64,000 nucleotides of DNA from CAVVKW01 sp963761705 (GCA_963761705.1 CAVXHK010000001.1:1116001-1180000), one strand, 5' to 3'. Positions 42,884 through 50,587 are shown, numbered from the stretch's first letter. The notes: generated from the sequence alone by a model not told the origin. A program made the numbers and translations.

Positions 42884-43615
42884 ATGCAACTCGGCGTTAA
42901 CATTGATCACATCGCGACCCTTCGGGAGGCTCGGTATCGGACGATGCCGGGGTCGGCGAACGCGGAGCCGAATCCGGTGGAGGCGGCGTTGGCCGCGGAG
43001 CGCGGGGGGGCGGTCGGGATCACGGCGCATCTCCGAGCGGATCGGCGGCACATTCAGGACCGGGATATTTTCGCGCTGCGGGAGGCCATTTCGACGAAGC
43101 TGAATTTCGAGATGGGGAACGATCCAGGGATCGTCGAGATCGCGCTGCGGGTGAAGGCGGAGGACGCGTGTTTGGTGCCGGAGGGACGGGATGAAGTCAC
43201 GACGGAAGGCGGGCTGGATTGCGTCGTTCACGCGGTGGCGGTGGGTGAAACGGTGCGGCGTCTGCACGGCATTGGGACCCGGGTGAGTCTTTTTATCGAC
43301 CCGGATCAGGCGCAGATCGAGGCGGCGGTGCGGCTGGGGGTGGAGGCGGTCGAGCTGCACACGGGGACGTTTGCGAACGCGGAGGGGGCGATGTTGGAGG
43401 CCGAAGTCGCGCGGTTGCGGGCGGCGACGGAGCTGGCTTTGACGGCGGGGCTGATCGTGAACGCTGGGCACGGGATCAATTATTCGAACGTGGCGCGGAT
43501 CCGGGAGATTGCGGGGCTGACGGAGTTGAATATCGGGCACTCGATCGTGGCGCGGTCGACGGTGGTGGGGATGGAAGCGGCGGTCGGGGAAATGCTGGCG
43601 GCGATGCGGGGGTGA
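42884..43615 (+). CDS. pdxJ: Pyridoxine 5'-phosphate synthase
   Basis: Condenses 1-deoxyxylulose 5-phosphate with 3-amino-2-oxopropyl phosphate to PNP in de novo vitamin B6 synthesis. 243 aa TIM barrel. Characteristic blocks: LGVNIDHIATLREAR (N-terminal His of the active site), GITAHLRADRRHIQD, LNFEMG (catalytic Glu), and NAGHGINYSNV with GHSIVARSTVVGM near the C-terminus. The bioF gene, encoding a PLP enzyme, begins 34 bp later. The preceding 153-bp gap contains only repeat-like remnants (ggatcgacaggattgatgcg). Confidence 0.97.
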   Translation: MQLGVNIDHIATLREARYRTMPGSANAEPNPVEAALAAERGGAVGITAHLRADRRHIQDRDIFALREAISTKLNFEMGNDPGIVEIALRVKAEDACLVPEGRDEVTTEGGLDCVVHAVAVGETVRRLHGIGTRVSLFIDPDQAQIEAAVRLGVEAVELHTGTFANAEGAMLEAEVARLRAATELALTAGLIVNAGHGINYSNVARIREIAGLTELNIGHSIVARSTVVGMEAAVGEMLAAMRG

Positions 43616-43649
43616 GGTTTGGCGCGAAGAACGCGGAGGTCGCAACGGG

Positions 43650-44798
43650 GTGAATCGTTTCGGAGATTGGTTGGACGACCAGCTGGCGGGGATCGACTCG
43701 GCGGGATTGCGGCGGCGGTTGCGGGTGGTGGACGGGCCACAGGGGCGGGTCGTGCGGCTCGGTGGGCGGGAGCTGATTAATTTCTCGTCGAACGATTACC
43801 TCGGATTGGCGGCGGATGGGCGGTTGCGGGAGGCGGCTCTGGCGGCGGTGGATGAATACGGCGTGGGGGCGGGAGCGTCGCGGTTGATCAGCGGAACGAT
43901 CCGACCGCACGCGCTTCTGGAGGAGGGGCTGGCGGGGTTCAAACGGACGGAGGCGGCGCTGGCTTTTTCAACGGGGTTCGCGGCGGCGTCGGGGAGCGTG
44001 ACGGCATTGGCCGGGAAGGACGATGTGCTCGTTTTGGACAAGCTCTGCCACGCGTGCTTGGTCGACGCGGCGCGGATGAGCGGGGCGACGTTGCGCATTT
44101 TTCCACACAACGACCTGGGCAAACTCGAGAGCCATCTGGCGTGGGCGCGGGCGAGGGTAGGTGGTGTGGGGCGCTTGGGGGTGCTGACCGAGAGCGTTTT
44201 CAGCATGGACGGAGATGTCGCGCCGCTGCGGGAGATCGTCGACTTGAAGGAGCGCTTCGGCGCCTGGTTGCTCGTCGATGAGGCGCACGCGGTGGGGGTG
44301 ATCGGCGATCGGGGGCGGGGCGTCGCCGATGCGGCGGGTGTCGCGGATCGAATCGAGGTGCAAATGGGGACGCTGGGGAAAGCCCTGGGTGCGGCGGGTG
44401 GTTACGTGGCGGGGAGCCGGGCGCTGGTTGATTTTTTAGTGAACCGGGCGCGAAGTTTCGTCTTTTCCACGGCGCCGTCTCCGGTTGTCGCGGCGGCGGC
44501 GGGGGAGGCGGTGCGACTGCTCGAGGCGGGTGAGTTGGAGGTCGAGCGGGAGCGGCTTTGGGCGAACATCGGAGCGGTCGGATCGGGGGGGAGTAGCGCG
44601 ATTGTTCCGGTGATGATCGGGGATGAGCGGGCGGCGGTGGCGGCTTCTGAGCGATTGATGGAGGCTGGGTTCTGGGTGCCGGCGGTGCGGTATCCGACCG
44701 TTGCTCGCGGCGCGGCGCGGCTGAGGGTGACGGTGAGTGCGTCGCACACCGCGGCGGACGTGGCGGCTTTGCGGTCGGCGCTGGCGAACGGATTTTGA
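43650..44798 (+). CDS. bioF: 8-amino-7-oxononanoate synthase (alpha-oxoamine synthase)
   Basis: PLP enzyme condensing pimeloyl-thioester with alanine in biotin synthesis. 382 aa with the fold-type I pattern: INFSSNDYLGLA, DKLCHACLVDAARMSGA (ring-stacking His), DEAHAVGVIGDRGRG (Asp binding the pyridine N), and MGTLGKALGAAGGYVAGS (Schiff-base Lys in GTLGKALG). GTG 43650. No bioA, bioB or bioD is adjacent, and the lipid cluster follows 39 bp later. Related oxoamine synthases make sphingoid or sulfonolipid bases, so an alternative lipid role should be kept in mind, though length and motifs favour BioF. Confidence 0.85.
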   Translation: MNRFGDWLDDQLAGIDSAGLRRRLRVVDGPQGRVVRLGGRELINFSSNDYLGLAADGRLREAALAAVDEYGVGAGASRLISGTIRPHALLEEGLAGFKRTEAALAFSTGFAAASGSVTALAGKDDVLVLDKLCHACLVDAARMSGATLRIFPHNDLGKLESHLAWARARVGGVGRLGVLTESVFSMDGDVAPLREIVDLKERFGAWLLVDEAHAVGVIGDRGRGVADAAGVADRIEVQMGTLGKALGAAGGYVAGSRALVDFLVNRARSFVFSTAPSPVVAAAAGEAVRLLEAGELEVERERLWANIGAVGSGGSSAIVPVMIGDERAAVAASERLMEAGFWVPAVRYPTVARGAARLRVTVSASHTAADVAALRSALANGF

Positions 44799-44814
44799 TC
44801 TCCTTCTGGCGGGC

Positions 44815-44831
44815 GGAGTGCTAGGCACTCC
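44815..44831. repeat. Perfect 7-bp-arm hairpin between bioF and the DUF2071 gene
   Basis: Arms GGAGTGC and GCACTCC around a TAG loop, 6 bp before the next start codon. No U-tract. Same architecture as the palindromes at 1313, 14653 and 38218. Confidence 0.5.
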
Positions 44832-44837
44832 ACCGTT

Positions 44838-45608
44838 ATGCTCCACCTCCTGCGACGGCACCCGTTTCCGGTGCGCGCGCATTTTGATTTCACGTTGGCG
44901 CTGACGTTTGCGTTTCCGGCGGATCAGTTGCGACCGATGCTGTCTCCGGGACTGCGGTTGGACGAATGGAAGGGGTGGGGTTTTGTGGCCATCGCGCTGG
45001 TGCGAACGCGGGAGATGCGGCCCGAGCCCCTGCCACGGAGTTGGGGTGGGAGCTTTTTCCTGACCGGGTACCGGATTTTTACGCGATATCGAACGAGCGC
45101 CGGGCGGAATCTCCGGGGGTTGCAAATCCTGCGTTCGGACACGGATCGGCGGGCGATGGTGCTGTTCGGGAATCTCGCGACGCACTACCGGTATTCGCGG
45201 GCGGAGGTGGAGGTCGAGCGACGGACCGATGGGGTGGACGTCGCAGTGCGGACGCCGGGTGGGGTGGCGGATCTGGACGTGAGTGCGGTGCTTGCGGGGG
45301 CGGACGCGGCTCTGCCGGAGGGTTCGCCGTTCCCCGATGGCCGGACGGCGCGGAGGTTCGCCGGGCCGATGCCGTTTACTTTTTCATACGAGTCGGAGAC
45401 GCGGTCGATCGTGCGGATCGAGGGGCAGCGGGAGGCATGGCAGCCGCGCCTCGTGGCGGCGGACGTGCGACGGGCGACGTTCTTTGACGGCGGTGCGTTT
45501 CGCGGGACTGAGGCGCGGCTGGCGAGCGCGTTTTACGTGGCGGACGTGCCGTATCGCTGGGCCAGGGGGCGGCGCGAGGCGGTGCGGTTGGGGGGTGCGT
45601 GGTCGTGA
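44838..45608 (+). CDS. DUF2071 (YqjF-like) protein
   Basis: 256 aa, the first gene of a five-gene overlapping cluster. The DUF2071/acetoacetate-decarboxylase-like pattern is visible: FTLALTFAFPADQLRPMLSPGLRLDEWKGWGFVAIALVRTREMRP, then SWGGSFFLTGYRIFTRYRTSAGRNLRGLQIL. No membrane helix is obvious. The biochemical role of DUF2071 is not known. Start ATG 44838; the stop overlaps the next GTG (GTGA). Confidence 0.8.
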   Translation: MLHLLRRHPFPVRAHFDFTLALTFAFPADQLRPMLSPGLRLDEWKGWGFVAIALVRTREMRPEPLPRSWGGSFFLTGYRIFTRYRTSAGRNLRGLQILRSDTDRRAMVLFGNLATHYRYSRAEVEVERRTDGVDVAVRTPGGVADLDVSAVLAGADAALPEGSPFPDGRTARRFAGPMPFTFSYESETRSIVRIEGQREAWQPRLVAADVRRATFFDGGAFRGTEARLASAFYVADVPYRWARGRREAVRLGGAWS

Positions 45609-46369
45609 GGCGGCGGGGGAAATTTGAAGGCGTGAGTAACATCGTGCGGTTCAACTGGCCGATGTATGCGGGGGCGGGAGCGGCGCTGTCGCTGGGCGGA
45701 TTGCTCGCGAGATCGTCGTTTCTGCCGCGGTGGTTGCGGACGCTGGTTGGAGCGGGCGTGGGCGGCGTGGGGTTCTATTTCGTCGGCTCGCTGGCGGTCT
45801 CGCATTGGGTCTACGATCGGTCGGCACTCTACGGTTGGAGGTGGCTCGCGCGCTTCGTGTCGAAGGAACCTGGGCGGATCGTGAACGTCCACGCGGGCTT
45901 CGACGAGTCGACCGGGGCGTTGCGGAACTTGTATCCGTCCGCTGTCGTGACGCCGGTGGATTTTTACGATCCCGTTCGCAATCCCGAGCCGTCGATCGCG
46001 CGGGCACGCCGAGCCCATCCCGTTGACCCGGCCACGGTGCGCGTTGGGCTGGACGGTTGGCCGCTGGCGACGGGGTCGGCGGATCTGGTGGTGCTTTTCC
46101 TCGCGGCGCACGAGGTGCGGACGGTCGCGGATCGGCGGCGGCTCTTCGGCCAGGTGCGACGGGTGTGCGGGGCGGATGCCCGCGTCGTGGTGGTCGAGCA
46201 CCTGCGGGATGCGGCGAACTTCGCGGCTTACGGTCCGGGATTTTTTCACTTCCACTCGCAGGACGCGTGGCGGCGTTCGTTCGGCCCGGGGCTGGAGGTG
46301 GTGGACGAGGCGAAGATCACGCCGTTCATTCACGTGTTCGGCTTGCGGGTCGTAGGGGGCGGGGTGTGA
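45605..46369 (+). CDS. Membrane-anchored SAM-methyltransferase-like protein
   Basis: 254 aa from GTG 45605. Two hydrophobic segments (MYAGAGAALSLGGLLA and VGAGVGGVGFYFVGSLAV) are followed by a methyltransferase-like domain with a degenerate motif I (RIVNVHAGFDESTGAL). Acidic position VTPVDFYDP, LATGSADLVVLFLAAHEVR (motif IV-like) and VVVVEHLRDAANFAAYGPGFFHF are visible. The glycine loop is atypical, so catalytic competence is uncertain. Its place with a DUF3419 (BtaA-like) gene suggests lipid head-group modification. Start and stop both overlap neighbours. Confidence 0.65.
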   Translation: MRRRGKFEGVSNIVRFNWPMYAGAGAALSLGGLLARSSFLPRWLRTLVGAGVGGVGFYFVGSLAVSHWVYDRSALYGWRWLARFVSKEPGRIVNVHAGFDESTGALRNLYPSAVVTPVDFYDPVRNPEPSIARARRAHPVDPATVRVGLDGWPLATGSADLVVLFLAAHEVRTVADRRRLFGQVRRVCGADARVVVVEHLRDAANFAAYGPGFFHFHSQDAWRRSFGPGLEVVDEAKITPFIHVFGLRVVGGGV

Positions 46370-46776
46370 TCGAGGTCGCATTGCGTTTCACCGGAGCGAG
46401 TCTCATCGGGTTGGCTGCTCTGCATGTCTTCATGCCAAAGCGCTTTCGCTGGAAGGAGGAGATGGCCCGGGTGTCGCTGCTCAACCGGCAGATTTTTTAC
46501 GTTCACTGCGTCTTCATCTGCCTGGTGCTGGTGGGGATGGGTCTGCTTTGTCTCGTTGCGCCGGGGTCCCTGCTCGAGCGGACCGAACTCGGGCGCTGGG
46601 TCGCGGTGGGGTTTGCGAGTTTTTGGGGATGCCGGTTGGCTTTTCAGTGGCTGGTCTATGACGCGACGCTGTGGCGGGGAAAGCCGTTCGAGACTCTCAT
46701 GCACTGGCTATTCACTGGTCTCTGGTTGGTCTACACCGGAGTTTTTGCGTGGGTCGCGTGGGAGCAATTTCGATGA
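46366..46776 (+). CDS. Small four-helix membrane protein, unknown
   Basis: 136 aa beginning at GTG 46366, which overlaps the methyltransferase stop. Four hydrophobic segments: FTGASLIGLAALHVFM, FYVHCVFICLVLVGMGLLCLVA, GRWVAVGFASFWGCRLAFQWLVY and LMHWLFTGLWLVYTGVFAWVAW. No recognised domain. The ATG of the next gene overlaps its TGA. Tight coupling with DoxX-like and DUF3419 genes suggests a membrane complex or a lipid-handling step. Confidence 0.65.
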   Translation: MIEVALRFTGASLIGLAALHVFMPKRFRWKEEMARVSLLNRQIFYVHCVFICLVLVGMGLLCLVAPGSLLERTELGRWVAVGFASFWGCRLAFQWLVYDATLWRGKPFETLMHWLFTGLWLVYTGVFAWVAWEQFR

Positions 46777-47174
46777 GTTGGTTTCTCTTCGCGGTGCGGT
46801 GCGTGCTGGCGGCGGTGTGGGTCTATCATGGCCTTTGGTTGAAGCTCGTCGTGCGGGACACGCATCATCTCGAGATCGTTGGGGCCGTCGTGGGGGGAAC
46901 CGGGATCTCGCCGATTGTCGGGTTGGGCATCATCGGGAGCGGGGAGACCTTACTGGCGCTGGGAATCATGTCGGGGTTGTGGCCGCGGTTTGTGAACAGC
47001 TTCCAGATTGGTCTGCTCGTTTTGATGAACGGTTGCGGCATTCTCTTCGGGGGTGGGGCCATCGAGCGACCGCTCGGATTGGTGATCGCAAATCTTCCGC
47101 TCGTGGCGTGCGCGGCGATGGTCATCGTCTTCGGCCCGGGCCGGCTGGCGTTAGGACGACATGCTGGAGCTTGA
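46773..47174 (+). CDS. DoxX-like membrane protein
   Basis: 133 aa with four transmembrane helices. The pattern CVLAAVWVYHGLWLKLVVRDTHHLEIV fits the DoxX_3 group. ATG 46773 overlaps the previous stop (ATGA), and its 3' end overlaps the DUF3419 gene by 14 bp. DoxX proteins are linked loosely to quinone or redox chemistry; the role here is unknown. Confidence 0.7.
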   Translation: MSWFLFAVRCVLAAVWVYHGLWLKLVVRDTHHLEIVGAVVGGTGISPIVGLGIIGSGETLLALGIMSGLWPRFVNSFQIGLLVLMNGCGILFGGGAIERPLGLVIANLPLVACAAMVIVFGPGRLALGRHAGA

Positions 47175-48174
47175 GTTCTGGCGGGACTCGCGGCTGCGCT
47201 TCGGGCAGGTGCGGGAGGACGCCGCCATCGAGCGCGGACTCGCGGCGCGTCACGGGGCCGTCCGCCGGGCGGTGGTGATCGCTTCGGGTGGCTGCACGGC
47301 ATTGTCGCTACTTGATCTGGTGGGTGAGCGGTTGTCCGGGGTGGACATCAGTCCGGCGCAGGTCGAGTTCGTGGAGCGGAAGGCGCGGCTGATGCGGGAA
47401 CTGAATCTCGACGAGTTTCGGGTGGCACTGTTTGGCGAGAGCGGAATGCAGAACGCGGGTCGGATCGATGGCGTGCTGGGACTCTTGCGGCGCTTGCTCT
47501 TCGCGACGGTTCATTCTCGGGGGTTCGTGGAGGATTTTTTGACGATGGATTGTCCGGCGGCGCAGGCCGAGCGCTTCAAGACGGGATGGGATTCCTGGCG
47601 GTGGCGGGCGGCGACGGCGGTGGCGTTCATCGGCTTGGCTCTGCGGGTCGGCTTCGATCGGGAGGTTGCGGCGGCGTTGCCGGATTCTTTTGCGGAATTG
47701 ATTCGGGATCGGGTCCGGAGAGTGCTGACGCAGTTTCCGCTGAAGACCAACGGCTACGCTTGGCAGACGTTTCTGGGTCGAAACGCACCGGGGGACGACG
47801 GGTTGCCGTTCTTCGCGCGAGCGGCTGAGTTTGAGCGGCTGAAGGCTGGCCTGGATTGTCTGCGGCTGGAATGCGGGGACATTGAAGCGTGGTTGGCGCG
47901 GCAGCCGGCTCGCTCGCTTGATTTTTTTGCTCTTTCGAACGTGCTCGAATTGACGGGTCCCGGGCGGGCTGAAGGTCTGCTTCGAGAGGTCGAACGCACG
48001 GCGGCCAGCGGTGCTGTCGTCTGCTTGCGAGCGATCCTTCCTGGCGGTTTGCGGGCGATGCCGGATCGGATCGGGCGACTGACTTGGGACGAGGAAGCCA
48101 CCGGTCGGGCGGAGGCGGGTGACCGCGGGGTGATCTGTAACTTTTTCCGAATCTACCGGACTCCCGTGGCCTAG
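47161..48174 (+). CDS. DUF3419/BtaA-like aminocarboxypropyltransferase
   Basis: 337 aa. BtaA moves the 3-amino-3-carboxypropyl group of SAM onto diacylglycerol, the first step to betaine lipids (DGTS). Supporting blocks: FGQVREDAAIE (equivalent to the Y-x-Q-x-W-E-D motif), AVVIASGGCTALSLLDLVG (SAM-binding loop, degenerate glycine motif of the family) and VDISPAQVEFVERKARLMREL. Helical inserts follow up to the C-terminal CNFFRIYRTPVA. A second-step methyltransferase (BtaB) would be expected; the odd methyltransferase at 45605 could play that part. The stop overlaps the convergent GT2 gene by 4 bp. Confidence 0.75.
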   Translation: MLELEFWRDSRLRFGQVREDAAIERGLAARHGAVRRAVVIASGGCTALSLLDLVGERLSGVDISPAQVEFVERKARLMRELNLDEFRVALFGESGMQNAGRIDGVLGLLRRLLFATVHSRGFVEDFLTMDCPAAQAERFKTGWDSWRWRAATAVAFIGLALRVGFDREVAAALPDSFAELIRDRVRRVLTQFPLKTNGYAWQTFLGRNAPGDDGLPFFARAAEFERLKAGLDCLRLECGDIEAWLARQPARSLDFFALSNVLELTGPGRAEGLLREVERTAASGAVVCLRAILPGGLRAMPDRIGRLTWDEEATGRAEAGDRGVICNFFRIYRTPVA

Positions 48175-49130
48175 ACGATCTCGGGATCGTGGTCGACGTT
48201 GCGGCTCTCGCGGACGAGGTAGATCCGCTTGCCGGTCGACTCGTAGAAGGTGCGGGTAATCATCTCAGCGAGGAGGCCCATCAGGACGCAGATGACGCCG
48301 GTCATGAGCGAAAAAATCGTCATGAGCGGGAGCGGCGTCGTGATGAAGGGCTTACCGTCGAAAACGTTGAGGATGAGCGCCCAGAGTCCGAAGCCGAAGG
48401 ACGCGGCGAGCATGATGAATCCGGCAAGGCCGAAAACATACATGGGCTTTTGCTGATGGCGGTCGAGGAATTTGACGACCATGAGGTCGAGCAGGACTTT
48501 GAGGACGCGCTCGAGGCCGTATTTCGATTTGCCGGTGCGGCGCTTGAAGTGATTGACGACGACTTCGGCGATCTTCGCCCCGTGCCAGCTTGTGTAGATC
48601 GGCAGGAAGCGGTGCATCTCGCCGTAGAGGCGAACGCCGTCGATCACGTCGCGGCGGTAGGCTTTGAGCGAGCAGCCGAAGTCGTGCAAGCGAACGCCGG
48701 ACACGAACGAGATGAGGTTGTTCGCCATGATGGACGGCAGGTTGCGCTTGATCGCGTTGTCCTGCCGGTCTTTGCGCCAGCCCGAGACGACGTCGTAGCC
48801 CTCGTCGAGTTTGGCGAGCATCTTCGGAATGTCCTCGGGATCGTTCTGGTAGTCGCCGTCCATCGGAATGATGACGTCGCCGAGCGCGTAGTCGAAGCCG
48901 GCCATCATCGCAGCGGTTTGCCCGAAATTCCGCCGAAAATGGAGAACCTTGACCTCGGGATTGGCGGCTGCGATCTCGTCGAGGACCTCCTCGGACCCGT
49001 CGGTGCTGCCATCGTTGATGAAAATGAGTTCCCAAGCCCGGTCGGTGGCACGCATGACGGCGGCGGCCTTTTCGAAGAGTGGACCAACGGCCTCGTGCTC
49101 GTTGTAAACGGGGATGATGATGGAGAGCAT
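48171..49130 (-). CDS. GT2 glycosyltransferase, GtrB/DPM-like
   Basis: 319 aa, family 2 glycosyltransferase that loads a sugar on polyprenyl phosphate at the inner membrane. IIIPVYNEHEAVGPL, FINDGSTDGSEEVLDEI, PMDGDYQNDPEDIP (DxD-type metal site) and FGCSLKAYRRDVID are visible. Two C-terminal membrane helices (MYVFGLAGFIMLAASFGFGLWALIL and TIFSLMTGVICVLMGLLAEMI) match the GtrB/DPM type. The promoter region is shared with the ATP synthase operon (49131-49330), where a Rex-type operator is present. Partner polymerases or transferases are not in the window. Confidence 0.9.
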   Translation of the reverse strand: MLSIIIPVYNEHEAVGPLFEKAAAVMRATDRAWELIFINDGSTDGSEEVLDEIAAANPEVKVLHFRRNFGQTAAMMAGFDYALGDVIIPMDGDYQNDPEDIPKMLAKLDEGYDVVSGWRKDRQDNAIKRNLPSIMANNLISFVSGVRLHDFGCSLKAYRRDVIDGVRLYGEMHRFLPIYTSWHGAKIAEVVVNHFKRRTGKSKYGLERVLKVLLDLMVVKFLDRHQQKPMYVFGLAGFIMLAASFGFGLWALILNVFDGKPFITTPLPLMTIFSLMTGVICVLMGLLAEMITRTFYESTGKRIYLVRESRNVDHDPEIV

Positions 49131-49185
49131 TCCCAGTTTCGATATCGGGTTCGGCAGTCCATTGCGAGGGCGACGTCGGATTTAC

Positions 49186-49215
49186 CCGACTTTGTGAAAA
49201 ATTTCACAAAGTCGG
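49186..49215. promoter_or_regulatory. 14-bp-arm palindrome containing the Rex-type operator
   Basis: Left arm CCGACTTTGTGAAA, AA centre, right arm TTTCACAAAGTCGG, perfect over 14 bp. It lies in the divergent GT2-atpB gap and has no U-tract, so an operator is more likely than a terminator. Confidence 0.75.
49192..49209. promoter_or_regulatory. Rex operator (redox-sensing repressor site)
   Basis: Reads TTGTGAA-AAAT-TTCACAA, an exact fit to the Rex consensus TTGTGAA-N4-TTCACAA. Rex binds DNA when NAD+ is high and releases it when NADH accumulates. Start of the site is about 139 bp upstream of atpB and about 17 bp upstream of a possible -35 element at 49226. The rex gene itself is not in the window. 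Confidence 0.75.
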
Positions 49216-49225
49216 CGATTTGGGC

Positions 49226-49253
49226 TTGCCAGTCATTTTCCCCTCGGTAGTTC
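49226..49253 (+). promoter_or_regulatory. Possible sigma-70-type promoter of the atp operon
   Basis: TTGCCA (49226-49231) and TAGTTC (49248-49253) with a 16-bp spacer, 78 bp before atpB. Both boxes are imperfect, so the call is tentative. Confidence 0.3.
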
Positions 49254-49330
49254 TAACAGCCCGACGCGATTTTCCCCGAGTCCCTCGTTGAAGCGCCGCC
49301 GCCCTGCATTTTTCCCCGACTTCCCTAAAG

Positions 49331-50197
49331 ATGAACCTCCACCTTGCCGCCGCGATTCCGCTCAACGCTCAGTCCGTGATGGAGGATCAGTTCGCGGGCA
49401 TCACGTTTCTGGAGTGGCTGACGAATTCGGTTTTGGTCTCGGCGATCGTTGTGGTCACGATTTTGTTTCTGGCGCGGCGCGCGACTCGGAAGATGGAACT
49501 CATCCCGTCGGGTGGGCAGAACGTCTTCGAGGCGCTCATCTCCGCTCTCTACGGCACGCTGGAGGGCATCGTCGGGAAGCACATGATCGCGAAGACGTTC
49601 AGCTTTCTGGCGACGCTATTCATTTACATTCTCATCTCCAATTGGTTCGGGCTGCTTCCAGGCGTGGGTTCAATCGGGTGGGGCGAAAAGGTTGGTCCGT
49701 TGTCTCTGGAGAGCGCTGACGTGCCGCTGCTTCGACCCGGCACCGCTGATCTCAATTCGACCTTCGGGATGGCCGCCGTCTTCATGGTGCTCTGGGTCTA
49801 TTGGTCGGTGGGTGCTCTCGGGGTCGGCGGGTCGCTCAAACACATTTTCGGCACGAAAGGCGGCCTCAAGGGAACGATGGCGCTTGCGCTCGCGCCAATC
49901 TTCTTTGCGGTCGGAATCATCGAAGTCGTGTCGATCGCTTTCCGCCCCGTTTCGCTTTCCCTCCGACTCTTCGGCAACGTTTTCGCGGGCGAAAACCTCC
50001 TCACGACCATGATCACGCTGGGCAGCACCCTCGGGCTACCGACCTTCGTCGCCTACCTGTCGTCGATCATCATTCCGATCCCGTTTTACTTTCTGGAGCT
50101 GCTCATCGGGCTCTTGCAGGCACTCGTCTTTACGTTGCTCTGCGCGGTCTACATCCAACTCTCAACGACTCACGACGACGAGGAGGCGCATCACTAG
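49331..50197 (+). CDS. atpB: F1Fo ATP synthase subunit a
   Basis: Membrane stator subunit forming the proton half-channels next to the c-ring. 288 aa, with hydrophobic helices and the conserved LSLRLFGNVFAGENLLT segment, which carries the essential Arg of the proton path. The C-terminus ends IQLSTTHDDEEAHH, as in bacterial subunit a. No atpI gene precedes it. First gene of the atpBEFHAGDC operon. Confidence 0.97.
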   Translation: MNLHLAAAIPLNAQSVMEDQFAGITFLEWLTNSVLVSAIVVVTILFLARRATRKMELIPSGGQNVFEALISALYGTLEGIVGKHMIAKTFSFLATLFIYILISNWFGLLPGVGSIGWGEKVGPLSLESADVPLLRPGTADLNSTFGMAAVFMVLWVYWSVGALGVGGSLKHIFGTKGGLKGTMALALAPIFFAVGIIEVVSIAFRPVSLSLRLFGNVFAGENLLTTMITLGSTLGLPTFVAYLSSIIIPIPFYFLELLIGLLQALVFTLLCAVYIQLSTTHDDEEAHH

Positions 50198-50264
50198 CGT
50201 CCAGTAAATTTGTCGTTATGACCGTGGCAAGACTGCGGGTGGCGACGAAACAACACCACAAACA

Positions 50265-50276
50265 AGAGGAAACAAA
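50265..50276 (+). promoter_or_regulatory. Strong ribosome-binding site of atpE in an A/C-rich leader
   Basis: AGAGGA at 50265-50270, 6 nt before the atpE ATG, in an unstructured leader rich in A and C (50248-50276). Similar in style to the translational enhancer of E. coli atpE. Confidence 0.65.
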
Positions 50277-50522
50277 ATGAATCCAGAACTCATCGCAGCA
50301 GCGACGGACGCCGTCGCAGTCGCCGGACCTTCGGGTAACCTTGGTCTCGCCATCGCCGGTGCCGGCGCCGCCATCGCCATCGGCATGATCGGTGCCAAGG
50401 CCGTCGAGGCCGTCGGCCGCAACCCCGGTGCGTTTGGTAATATCCTGACGCTCTCGATCATCGCCATGGCGCTCGCGGAAGCGATCGCGATTTACGCGCT
50501 GATCATGGCCATCATCGGCTAA
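50277..50522 (+). CDS. atpE: F1Fo ATP synthase subunit c
   Basis: Ring-forming proteolipid, 81 aa, two hydrophobic helices. The first carries AIAGAGAAIAIGMIGAKAVEAVGRNPGA with the conserved polar loop RNP; the second, ILTLSIIAMALAEAIAIYALIM, contains the ion-binding Glu in ALAEAIAIY. The residue after the Glu is Ala rather than the Ser/Thr expected in Na+-binding c subunits, which favours H+ as coupling ion. It is flanked by a strong ribosome site upstream and a hairpin downstream. Confidence 0.96.
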   Translation: MNPELIAAATDAVAVAGPSGNLGLAIAGAGAAIAIGMIGAKAVEAVGRNPGAFGNILTLSIIAMALAEAIAIYALIMAIIG

Positions 50523-50538
50523 GCGACTGACGAGTCAC

Positions 50539-50569
50539 GCCGCCTGCTCCGCGAGTCGGAGCGGGCGGC
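50539..50569 (+). terminator. 12-bp hairpin directly after atpE (partial terminator or mRNA stabiliser)
   Basis: Arms GCCGCCTGCTCC and GGAGCGGGCGGC pair over 12 bp with one G-U wobble, with a 7-nt loop, followed by ATTTCC. It is in the 65-bp gap between atpE and atpF, 17 bp after the atpE stop codon. A weak U-tract makes full termination unlikely; attenuation or 3'-end protection is more plausible. Confidence 0.6.
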
Positions 50570-50587
50570 ATTTCCTCCTACAATTCG

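Noticed and set aside
50277..50522. Sodium-driven ATP synthase
   Set aside because: The residue after the ion-binding Glu in subunit c is Ala, not the Ser/Thr seen in Na+-binding rings.
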